NCBI GenBank assembly: GCA_027068795.1
Contig: JAMOMB010000090.1
Location: 1-40,612, forward strand
DNA length: 40,612 nucleotides
Direction: 5' to 3'
Source: Sedimenticola sp.
Lineage (GTDB): Bacteria; Pseudomonadota; Gammaproteobacteria; Chromatiales; Chromatiaceae
The translations under genes were made by a program, and so were the position numbers. Under the pieces are notes generated by a model. The model did no database searches and was not told the origin of the DNA. It was given only the letters and a program-made list of their open reading frames with translations. Positions 16,721 to 23,864 of this stretch are shown here, piece by piece (the stretch's first letter is position 1; each line of letters opens with the position of its first letter).

Positions 16721-18250
16721 TCAGTCTTTCGCTTGGGCGGATTGCGAGCGCTGCAAGCCATACTTCCGCATTTTTTCCGTCAGCGTAGTACGGCGCAGCC
16801 CCAATAATTTTGCTGCATGTGCCACTACACCACCCGTTTCCTCCAGCGCCTGGGATATCAGGTTCATTTCAATTTCCGATACATAGGACTTCATATCCAG
16901 GCCATCCGGGGAAATCTGCGGCATCTGGAAACCAGCCTGGGGCGCAACTGCTTGAGACTGGCTTTCCTGTTCGGAAAAAAATTCAAGCTGAAGATCATCC
17001 TTGGCGCGCCCACTCATATTGGGCCGGTACTTTCCGGGCAAATCCTGGGCTTGCACCAAACCATTCGGATACTGGATGGCAAGCCGTTCGATAAGATTTG
17101 CCAGCTCGCGCACATTCCCCGGCCAATGGTAGTGTGACAGTGCCGAAATTGCATTGGGAGAAAACCCCACGGAACACTGTTTTTCGTATTCCAGGCGCTC
17201 ATTCAGCTGTGAAATCAATAGCGGCAGATCCTCGATTCGATCACGCAACGAAGGCAGGTTGATCGGGAAAACTTCCAGGCGATAGAAAAGATCCTCACGG
17301 AAAGTGCCCTCTGAAACCATCTGTTCCAGATCGCAATTGGTGGCTGCGACAATTCGCACATCCGCCTTGATGCGCTTGTTACCGCCAACTCGCTCAAAAA
17401 CCCTTTCCTCCAGGACCCGCAGCAACTTTACCTGCATGTCCATGGGCATTTCACCAATTTCATCCAGGAACAGCGTTCCACCAGCAGCCATGGAAAAACG
17501 TCCTTCCCTGGCAGTGAGCGCGCCGGTGAAAGCGCCTTTCTCATGTCCGAATAGTTCAGATTCCAGCAAGTCGCGGGGAATGGCGCCACAATTGATTGGC
17601 ACAAAAGCCTTTTCGCGGCGCTTGGAGTGATAATGGAGGTTACGCGCAACCACCTCCTTTCCGGTTCCCGATTCGCCCAGTATGAGTACATTGGCATCCG
17701 TGGGGCCTACCTGCTCGATTTCACGGCGGATGCGCTGGATTGCCGGACTGCGCCCGATCAAACTACGGAACAAATGCGTAGGACGCCTTCCCGTCCGATC
17801 CTGTTGCCGGTGTTGCTCGGAATGCATGCGAACGCGCTGCAAAGCAGCGGAAAACTCCGCATGGGCAAGAGGCAATTTGACCACTACCCAGTTGGGGGGA
17901 TATTTGAGCACCAAAGGCTGCTCATCTTCAGCGGGTGGAGCATACAATACGACAGGCAACACATCCGGCACTTCGCTGGACAACACCTGGATAATACGCT
18001 GTTGCTGGATTGGTGGCTGATTGCCCGCGATGATTACAGTCAGCAGGCCGGGATTTTGCATCAACTGCTGCGCCAGCTGTTCAAGATCGAAAGCGGCCAG
18101 CAGGTCATGCCCCAAAAACCTAAGCACGGCCTCCAGACTGTCGCTGTGCTCCCTGTCGGGATCATATACGACGATACAATCCTGCGTCGCTTCTCCCCCC
18201 CCTGCTTCCGTATTCTTAGAAAAACTGATTTGTTCTCGCGTGCTGTCCAA
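16721..18250 (-). CDS. fleQ: Flagellar master regulator FleQ (sigma-54 activator)
   Basis: An enhancer-binding protein that activates sigma-54 flagellar promoters. The 509 residues have a FleQ-type receiver-like N-terminus (about 20-140), the LFRS motif (160-163) implicated in c-di-GMP binding by FleQ, an AAA+ core with Walker A GESGTGKE (192-199), the sigma-54-contact loop GAFTGA (239-244), Walker B GTLFLDEIGE, and a C-terminal Fis-type helix-turn-helix (GVVAHAAKLLGLRRTTLTEK). The start is a TTG at 18250 with AAGGAG nine bases upstream; no in-frame ATG fits before the core. It converges on the PilZ gene. The window's two sigma-54 promoters are its likely targets. NtrC-type alternatives are less likely given LFRS and context. 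Confidence 0.93.
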   Translation of the reverse strand: MDSTREQISFSKNTEAGGGEATQDCIVVYDPDREHSDSLEAVLRFLGHDLLAAFDLEQLAQQLMQNPGLLTVIIAGNQPPIQQQRIIQVLSSEVPDVLPVVLYAPPAEDEQPLVLKYPPNWVVVKLPLAHAEFSAALQRVRMHSEQHRQQDRTGRRPTHLFRSLIGRSPAIQRIRREIEQVGPTDANVLILGESGTGKEVVARNLHYHSKRREKAFVPINCGAIPRDLLESELFGHEKGAFTGALTAREGRFSMAAGGTLFLDEIGEMPMDMQVKLLRVLEERVFERVGGNKRIKADVRIVAATNCDLEQMVSEGTFREDLFYRLEVFPINLPSLRDRIEDLPLLISQLNERLEYEKQCSVGFSPNAISALSHYHWPGNVRELANLIERLAIQYPNGLVQAQDLPGKYRPNMSGRAKDDLQLEFFSEQESQSQAVAPQAGFQMPQISPDGLDMKSYVSEIEMNLISQALEETGGVVAHAAKLLGLRRTTLTEKMRKYGLQRSQSAQAKD

Positions 18251-18345
18251 CCTTCAAAGCTCCTTAATTATTAATCCAGCCCAAGTACTTCTTATCTCCC
18301 TACAAGCTGTGTGCGAATGGAATTCTGATAAAACATTTCCCCAAA

Positions 18346-18505
18346 TTAAGGAAGCCCTGATTCAGCTTGGGCGAAGCAGATTGCAGAAAAAGCCCGAGAT
18401 CAAGGCGCAAATTGCAAGCCATTGCAAAGATTTGCCACGCAGAGACCGGATCCCCGCGCTTTGGTTGCAAGATACGAGTTCATGGCTTGATCAGGGCTTC
18501 CTTAA
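18346..18505. mobile_element. MITE-like element, copy 2, with perfect 16-bp terminal inverted repeats
   Basis: TTAAGGAAGCCCTGAT (18346-18361) is matched exactly in reverse by ATCAGGGCTTCCTTAA (18490-18505). The 160-base unit contains no credible gene. The interior has a CACGCAGAGACCGG stretch faintly like the core of the other copies. It lies in the 339-base gap between fleQ and the permease gene; the rest of that gap (18251-18345 and 18506-18589) shows only the fleQ ribosome site and nothing else I can name. No clear target-site duplication is visible (flanks differ). Confidence 0.7.
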
Positions 18506-18589
18506 AGCACCTTACCATAGATACCACAAAACCCAACATCTTAAAAGCTGGTGTATTTCAGGGTATTGTGATAACCGCCCCCTTTGCCG

Positions 18590-19882
18590 TCAGCGGATGC
18601 GCGGCAAGACATGCCGCTTTCTGATCTTCTGCAGGAACAGCTCGGTAGCGCCAGCCACCACCACAAAGCCCACCAGCACTTGCGGGATATGCCCGGATTG
18701 GTGGCTTGCATAGATCAGAGCCAACACCATTGCCAACAAGGACAGCACAGCAGCGACAAACAGCATGCCCCGGGAGGCGCCGGTTTCCCTGGCCAGCTTC
18801 AAATGGCCAATGTGGGTAATTGCATGGACGAACAAAATGGATATGGAGCCAATGGCCGCAATCTCCGACAAATCAAACAACAATGACAGAACAACAATGA
18901 GAATCCCGCTGATTATCAGCCCTTCCCTGCTGTGACCGATTGGCTCGCCAAATACCTCTGGCAGTTCACCATCCTTGGCCAGTTGATAGGTCACATTGGT
19001 TACGGCATATAGATTTGCATTGATGGATGATGCTGTCGAAATCAGGGCGGCAATGGCAACCACGGTAAAGCCGATATGCCCGAAAATCGGTAACGCCGCC
19101 TCCGCCAAGGCAAAATCCTTGCTGGCGATCACCCTGTCTGTGGGCAGATTCCCGAAAACAGCAAAAGAAACCGCCACATAAAGAAGCATTACCAGCAAGA
19201 TAGATGCCATCATTGCGCGGGGCAAGGTCTTTGCCGGATCCGGCATATCCTCCGCAGTGTTGGTAATGACCCGAAAACCCTCATAAGCAAAAAATGTAAT
19301 TGCCAAACTGAAGAAGATATCCCTGGCAGGCGGATAGAGTGACGGGGACAAGAGTGATGGTTTGAGGTATAGAATGCCGGCAATAGCCAAAGCACTCAGC
19401 ACAGTAAATTTGATTGCAACCGTCAGGCGCTCCCAAATCGCCACATCTTTCGCTCCCCGGAGATTGACCAGGACGAAAAAAACTACGATCCCCACGGAGA
19501 AAAAATGGTGCCACAACAATGAAGATCCTGCAGGCAAAAAGGTAAATGCATAATTTCCGAATGCTTTGGCAATCAGGCTGAGCGATACAACTGCAGCGAA
19601 GTAAAGCATTATGCTCATGGAGCCGGTAAAAAACCCGGTTCCATAGGCTTGCGCCAAGTATTCAACAATGCCTCCGGCAGAGGGATAGCGCGCCCCAAGT
19701 TTTCCCAGGGAATATCCACTGAATAACGCGATCACGCCGCCAATGATAAATGAAATATAGACGGCACTGCCGGAAATGGCGCTTGCCTCACCCAGCAGCG
19801 CAAATATCCCCGCCCCCACCATTGCACCAATTCCCATGGATACCGCAGACCAAAAACCAATGGGTTTGTTTGATTTATACAT
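18590..19882 (-). CDS. APC-superfamily amino acid permease
   Basis: An inner-membrane transporter of 430 residues with about 12 hydrophobic spans. The N-terminus KPIGFWSAVSMGIGAMVGAG has the GxGxMxGxGIF signature of APC permeases (span 1), and FFAYEGFRVITNTAEDMPDP at about 195-215 is the typical span-6 region. The substrate cannot be told. It lies 55 bases downstream of the SpoIIAA-like/UspA gene on the same strand, and is probably co-transcribed from the TGTCA-site promoter. No terminator is obvious after it. Confidence 0.85.
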   Translation of the reverse strand: MYKSNKPIGFWSAVSMGIGAMVGAGIFALLGEASAISGSAVYISFIIGGVIALFSGYSLGKLGARYPSAGGIVEYLAQAYGTGFFTGSMSIMLYFAAVVSLSLIAKAFGNYAFTFLPAGSSLLWHHFFSVGIVVFFVLVNLRGAKDVAIWERLTVAIKFTVLSALAIAGILYLKPSLLSPSLYPPARDIFFSLAITFFAYEGFRVITNTAEDMPDPAKTLPRAMMASILLVMLLYVAVSFAVFGNLPTDRVIASKDFALAEAALPIFGHIGFTVVAIAALISTASSINANLYAVTNVTYQLAKDGELPEVFGEPIGHSREGLIISGILIVVLSLLFDLSEIAAIGSISILFVHAITHIGHLKLARETGASRGMLFVAAVLSLLAMVLALIYASHQSGHIPQVLVGFVVVAGATELFLQKIRKRHVLPRIR

Positions 19883-19937
19883 AGCATTCCGGCGTTACTG
19901 TTCCCATTCCAGATACAGAAACGGAAAAACATGGTGA

Positions 19938-20810
19938 TTATTCGTGGACTTCTTCAGAAAACTTCACCACCATCACATCACAACCAGCGCCATGCGCAAT
20001 TCCCGTGGCGGTGGAACCCAAGAGCCTCGCAAGCCCATGTTTTCCGTGTGAACCAGTAACGATCAGATCCACGTTTTGGGCTGCTGCATATGATAGCACC
20101 GTAGATTTTGGCGAACCCCACAATACTTCGGTTTGAATATATGGATAATCCAAACCATTGGCCAGCTCGTTAATTTGCGTTACAGCGCGGTCATACAACA
20201 CTTGATCCATCTCCATGAAATCCGCAGGATTCGCCACTACCGGGTCAAAATCCAAATTGGGATAGAAGATGCTTTCCACCGCATGAAGCAACATTATCTT
20301 TGCATCATTACAGCGTGCGATCCCTGCAGCTCTTTGCAAGGCGAGATTGGAATGCGGGGTGAAATCTACAGCAATCAATATATTCTTATAAGGCTTCGGA
20401 TTGGAGGCATCGGATTCAGCCAAATCTCCCATGGAAGATTTTTCTTTCATGCTTCCTTCACGTAGCCAATTCCATGCGTCTTGAAGATCTTCTGTGTAAA
20501 AGAAGCGAATTTTTGTTTCGCTAAATGCATTCCCGATCATGGTCATCCACTTGTACCAGGATTTTTTCCCTACGATGGCAATGCGTATAAAGTCTTTCTC
20601 GTGTTCCTTGCCAAATGCAAAATCATCCCAGGCTGCTTTTGCTTCCCATCCATGAAAATCCTCCAGCTCCACCAACAAGGAAATCGGGCCATGTTCATGA
20701 ATCAGAGTTGTAAGCTGCGGCAGGAGCTGCCGATAATCCTCATCAGTCAGTTTTCCAATAGCCTTGATTGCAAAAATATTCTCTTCAGCAACCGGAATAA
20801 ACTGGAACAT
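19938..20810 (-). CDS. SpoIIAA-like / UspA fusion stress protein
   Basis: A two-domain cytoplasmic protein of 290 residues. Residues 1-120 resemble the SpoIIAA/STAS-like family (FAIKAIGKLTDEDYRQLLPQ; WDDFAFGKEHEKDFIRIAIV; AFSETKIRFF). A linker of about 25 residues follows. Residues 147-290 form a UspA domain: KNILIAVDFTPHSNLALQRA and the nucleotide-loop motif GSHGKHGLARLLGST (G-x2-G-x8-GS). The start at 20810 is chosen because AGGAGGT is six bases upstream; the ATG at 20828 would swallow it. A perfect TGTCA-N6-TGACA site lies 82 bases upstream. The usual role of UspA is stress survival; the fusion is uncommon in my experience. Confidence 0.85.
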   Translation of the reverse strand: MFQFIPVAEENIFAIKAIGKLTDEDYRQLLPQLTTLIHEHGPISLLVELEDFHGWEAKAAWDDFAFGKEHEKDFIRIAIVGKKSWYKWMTMIGNAFSETKIRFFYTEDLQDAWNWLREGSMKEKSSMGDLAESDASNPKPYKNILIAVDFTPHSNLALQRAAGIARCNDAKIMLLHAVESIFYPNLDFDPVVANPADFMEMDQVLYDRAVTQINELANGLDYPYIQTEVLWGSPKSTVLSYAAAQNVDLIVTGSHGKHGLARLLGSTATGIAHGAGCDVMVVKFSEEVHE

Positions 20811-20864
20811 ACGGATACCTCCTGGCATTTCAGAAATTCAAGGCAATAATTTTATCTTGTATTA

Positions 20865-20907
20865 TTATTAAGTAGAATTGCGTCAAAAATCTGTCATCCA
20901 GGTGACA
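20865..20907 (-). promoter_or_regulatory. Crp/Fnr-type operator A and -10 element, STAS-UspA gene
   Basis: Leftward: TGTCACCTGGATGACA (20907-20892), a perfect TGTCA-N6-TGACA palindrome. After 21 bases comes TAATAA (20870-20865), a weak -10-like hexamer; the area is AT-rich and TAATAC or TAAAAT further down could serve instead. The site centre is -41.5 from a start at 20858. No other gene-like signal occurs in 20829-21020 besides this site. Confidence 0.65.
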
Positions 20908-21026
20908 AAAAAAATGGACATCATGCAGCCAAAAACACTTTCCAGATGCATCTCGTATATTGTTCACACTATGGGATATTCCTGCTAAAGATTAACAATG
21001 TATTTCCGATACGCTTACTTGAGGCA

Positions 21027-21104
21027 CTGCTCCATAGCGCAGGCTAACCTGCCGGCAAATGCACCCCCTCTGGAGCAGAAGGGTTTATGACAACTTAAAC
21101 TTCT
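21027..21104 (+). other. Structured leader of the tri-haem cytochrome gene
   Basis: Two helices can be drawn: an outer CTGCTCCA (21027-21034) with TGGAGCAG (21071-21078) enclosing GCAGG-CTAA-CCTGC (21039-21052), and a following AGAA(GG)GTTTA-loop-TAAACTTCT (21077-21104). The TTCT of the last helix directly abuts the ribosome site GGAGAAG and could pair with the AGAAG inside it instead. I recognise no known riboswitch class. The structures are hand-drawn only. Confidence 0.35.
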
Positions 21105-21114
21105 GGAGAAGCAG

Positions 21115-21738
21115 ATGAAACGTATTGATAGATGCAGTGACTTTTATAAGCCGACTTTTACACAAGATTGCATTCCTGCAGCTACATGCTTCTCCTACCC
21201 TTCCCGCTTTCAAGAGAGAAAACCAACAAAGCTCCTTGCCTATCTTGTCCTGATTCTGGGCGCCATTTTCAGCTCCGGCGCATCCGCCAACAGTTTTGGA
21301 GATTCATTCCGTGACTGGGTTCTTGGTTCAAATGCAGAAGCCGCCAGCAATGGCATGGAATTCATCCAGCTCGATGCCATCACCCGAGGCTGTGTGTCAT
21401 GCCACAATGGAGAGAAAGGCGCCAGCCATATTGCGCTGAAAAGTGCTGATACTCCTCTACAGATAACGGGATCACTTAGTGTCAACCATCCTGTGGGCAT
21501 GGACTACAGCGCATCTGCACACCGCGAACCGTACAGCTACCAGTCCGGGGATTCTCTCGATCCGAGGATACTGCTGGTGGATGGCAAGGTAGGATGCATC
21601 TCCTGCCACCAGCTAAGAGCCGGAGAACTCCAGAAGCTGGCATCTGTGCAAATGAACTACTCCCGCTGCAGCGCCTCCGGACAGCTTACTGTAGGCCCAA
21701 GGGAAACCGACCTTTGCTTGTCTTGCCATCTTCAGTAA
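21115..21738 (+). CDS. Tri-haem c-type cytochrome, periplasmic or membrane-anchored
   Basis: An electron carrier with 207 residues and three CxxCH haem sites: CVSCH (93-97), CISCH (161-165), CLSCH (201-205). The last ends two residues before the stop, so the third haem is at the very C-terminus. The spacing and the NHPVGMDYSASA segment recall doubled-CxxCH-motif proteins. A hydrophobic segment (about 39-58, KLLAYLVLILGAIFSS then GASA) acts as signal or anchor, but it is preceded by an unusually long polar N-terminus of 38 residues with two Cys. GGAG precedes the ATG at 21115, supporting this start. Its donors and acceptors are unknown. It stands alone, divergent from the UspA-fusion gene and convergent with the next gene. 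Confidence 0.85.
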   Translation: MKRIDRCSDFYKPTFTQDCIPAATCFSYPSRFQERKPTKLLAYLVLILGAIFSSGASANSFGDSFRDWVLGSNAEAASNGMEFIQLDAITRGCVSCHNGEKGASHIALKSADTPLQITGSLSVNHPVGMDYSASAHREPYSYQSGDSLDPRILLVDGKVGCISCHQLRAGELQKLASVQMNYSRCSASGQLTVGPRETDLCLSCHLQ

Positions 21739-21782
21739 CCAGTAATTATTATTAACCTGGCATCAATAGATATCATGTTCAG

Positions 21783-22130
21783 TCAAGTATCTTCAGGCAG
21801 AAACTCCTGTATCGCCGCCAGCAGCGGTGTCATATACATGTAGGCTGGTCCGCCATGCATGATGACCGCCATAAAACCTGCTTCCACAATTTCATCGCGG
21901 GTTGCGCCAGCCTTTGCCACTTGCTCGACATGAAAAGCAATACACCACTCACATTGAGCAGCAACAGCTAAAGCCACATTGATGAGTTCCTTCTGTTTGA
22001 TATTCAGGGCCTTCCCGGATTCGGCTTTGTTGAGAAATCCGAGAAAAGCACCTGTTTCCACGGGATAATCCTGGCGAAGAACCGAGGTCAACTTCATGAT
22101 TTCTTTCAATTTATCCTGAACATTCTCCAT
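21783..22130 (-). CDS. AhpD-like carboxymuconolactone decarboxylase family protein
   Basis: A small all-helical protein of 115 residues. It has the AhpD-type redox motif CEWCIAFH (CxxC-x3-H) in the second half, so a peroxidase or disulfide-reductase-like activity is more likely than decarboxylation. The family usually works on hydroperoxides or as a redox partner; substrate unknown. Its start lies 99 bases from operator B on the opposite side, and a leftward -10 at class II distance is poor (AAGAAT), so shared control is possible but unproven. It converges on the cytochrome gene with 44 bases between stops. Confidence 0.82.
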   Translation of the reverse strand: MENVQDKLKEIMKLTSVLRQDYPVETGAFLGFLNKAESGKALNIKQKELINVALAVAAQCEWCIAFHVEQVAKAGATRDEIVEAGFMAVIMHGGPAYMYMTPLLAAIQEFLPEDT

Positions 22131-22228
22131 CGCGCCACCTCTTCACCAAGAATTTTGCAAACGGGTGGCAAACACAGTAATTTGCACCCTGCATAATAAG
22201 CATTCTTTACTGAAAAAACCCGCACGGC

Positions 22229-22271
22229 TGTCACCAGGATGACAGATTCAACCTGTTTTCCATCCTATATT
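22229..22271 (+). promoter_or_regulatory. Crp/Fnr-type operator B and -10 element, uspA-fba-ppsA unit
   Basis: TGTCACCAGGATGACA (22229-22244) is a perfect TGTCA-N6-TGACA palindrome; one flanking C/G pair extends it to 18 bases. After 21 bases comes TATATT (22266-22271), a good -10. The start would be near 22278, putting the site centre at -41.5, the class II activator position. No -35 match is needed or seen. The downstream usp GTG is at 22316. Confidence 0.75.
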
Positions 22272-22315
22272 TCCCTCAGCCGAGGAAAATTGGATGCGCA
22301 ATACAGGAGAGAACG

Positions 22316-22786
22316 GTGATTGACTACAACAGTATCCTGGTGGCCGTGGATTTTTCACCCGCCGCCCAAAATGCAGCCCGACGGGCCGGTGAATTTTCCA
22401 GCTTGATCGGCGCAAAAATGACGTTACTGCATGTGCTGGAGCATTTTCCCGAAGATATCCCCAACGAAATCATCGTTCCGGAAAACGTAGATACGGAGCA
22501 GTTCTATGTGGAACAGGCGCAAGCCAGGCTCATCGACCTGCGCAACCACCTGGATCACGATGACAGCACCACGGCAGTGGAAATTATTGTCAGTACCGCT
22601 ATAGATGTAGTGGTCAGCCCGCATTCTGCAGGCCGGGTTATTTCTGAATATGCCGTCCAGCACAATATGGATTTAATCATCATGGGAAATCATGGAAAGC
22701 CCGGTGTTCTTGAAACACTCGGTTCAACAACCAGCAAGGTGCTGCATACTGCAGCCGCTGACATACTTGTTGTCAAGCAAGAATAA
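22316..22786 (+). CDS. Universal stress protein UspA family
   Basis: A single-domain UspA of 156 residues: SILVAVDFSPAAQNAARRAG at the N-terminus and GNHGKPGVLETLGSTTSKVL (G-x2-G-x8-GS nucleotide loop) near the C-terminus, then ILVVKQE. The start is a GTG at 22316 with GGAGAG seven bases upstream; no in-frame ATG exists. It is the first gene after operator B and is followed 52 bases later by the aldolase gene. The usual role is survival under stress or energy limitation; its exact partner is unknown. Confidence 0.92.
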   Translation: MIDYNSILVAVDFSPAAQNAARRAGEFSSLIGAKMTLLHVLEHFPEDIPNEIIVPENVDTEQFYVEQAQARLIDLRNHLDHDDSTTAVEIIVSTAIDVVVSPHSAGRVISEYAVQHNMDLIIMGNHGKPGVLETLGSTTSKVLHTAAADILVVKQE

Positions 22787-22838
22787 AACAAACCATCACA
22801 GGCAATACCTCTTTGAACGGAAAATGCGGGAGAGCACG

Positions 22839-23864
22839 ATGAGCAGCGCAAGTGAATTACAGCAAACCATTACAGACCTGGTGGATGACCACCGTGGAAT
22901 ACTGGCTGCGGATGAAAGCCTGCCCACCATCGAAAAACGTTTCAAGGCAATCAATGTAACAGCGACCGAGGCCAATCGGCGGGCCTATCGCTCTTTGCTA
23001 CTATCCACGCCCGGGCTGGGAAACTACATCAGCGGTGTTATTCTGTTCGAAGAAACCCTGGGGCAGACAGATGAAAACCGGACACCGCTGCCCGAAATCG
23101 CTCAAACCCAGAATATTGTTCCCGGAGTAAAGGTGGACAAGGGCAAGGGGCCGCTGGCCGGCGCCCCTGGCGACCTGATCACCTTCGGCCTGGATGGTCT
23201 GGAAAAACGCCTGGAAACCTACAAGACACAAGGCGCCCGCTTCGCAAAATGGCGGGAGGTGTACCCCATTACCCGGCACAATCCCACCCCCTTGGGCAGG
23301 CTCGCCAATGCGGAAATGCTGGCCCGCTATGCCGCGGTTTGCCAGGAATCGGGATTGGTTCCCATTGTAGAGCCTGAAGTGCTGATGGATGGTGATCATG
23401 ATATTGCGCGTTGCGCCGCAGTTACAGAGCTCGTATTACATGCGGTTTTCCATGCCCTCCATCAACACAACATCAGCCTTGAGCACATGCTTTTGAAGCC
23501 CAACATGGTGCTGCCTGGCAAAGGCTGCCGCCGCGCGGAACCCCAGGAAGTCGCGGAAGCCACCCTGGAAGTTCTCAGACGCACTGTGCCGGCGGCGGTG
23601 CCCAGCATCAATTTTCTCTCTGGCGGGCAAGGTCCGGAAGAAGCAACGGCAAACCTCAACGCCATCAACCAGAGGAAAGGAAACGCCCCGTGGCAGCTGA
23701 GTATTTCCTATGGGCGCGCCCTGCAACAGCCCGCCCTGCAGGCATGGCGGGGAAAACCCGAGAACAGGGAAAAAGCACAACGGGCGCTGCTCAAACGCGC
23801 CCGCCTCAACAGCCTGGCCCGCCAAGGCAAGTATGATCCTTGCATGGAAAATGATGATGAGTGA
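22839..23864 (+). CDS. Class I fructose-bisphosphate aldolase
   Basis: It cleaves or makes fructose 1,6-bisphosphate in glycolysis and gluconeogenesis, using a lysine Schiff base. From the ATG at 22839 (GGAG six bases upstream) the protein has 341 residues. Motifs match the animal-type class I family: GILAADES (20-27), SGVILFEETL (65-74), KVDKG (98-102), RFAKWR (about 134-139), PIVEPEV (175-181) and the Schiff-base segment LLKPNMVLPG with Lys at 220. The open frame extends 49 codons upstream into usp but that part has no aldolase features. It overlaps the next gene by 8 bases. Class I enzymes in bacteria often serve gluconeogenesis or stress conditions. Confidence 0.95.
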   Translation: MSSASELQQTITDLVDDHRGILAADESLPTIEKRFKAINVTATEANRRAYRSLLLSTPGLGNYISGVILFEETLGQTDENRTPLPEIAQTQNIVPGVKVDKGKGPLAGAPGDLITFGLDGLEKRLETYKTQGARFAKWREVYPITRHNPTPLGRLANAEMLARYAAVCQESGLVPIVEPEVLMDGDHDIARCAAVTELVLHAVFHALHQHNISLEHMLLKPNMVLPGKGCRRAEPQEVAEATLEVLRRTVPAAVPSINFLSGGQGPEEATANLNAINQRKGNAPWQLSISYGRALQQPALQAWRGKPENREKAQRALLKRARLNSLARQGKYDPCMENDDE

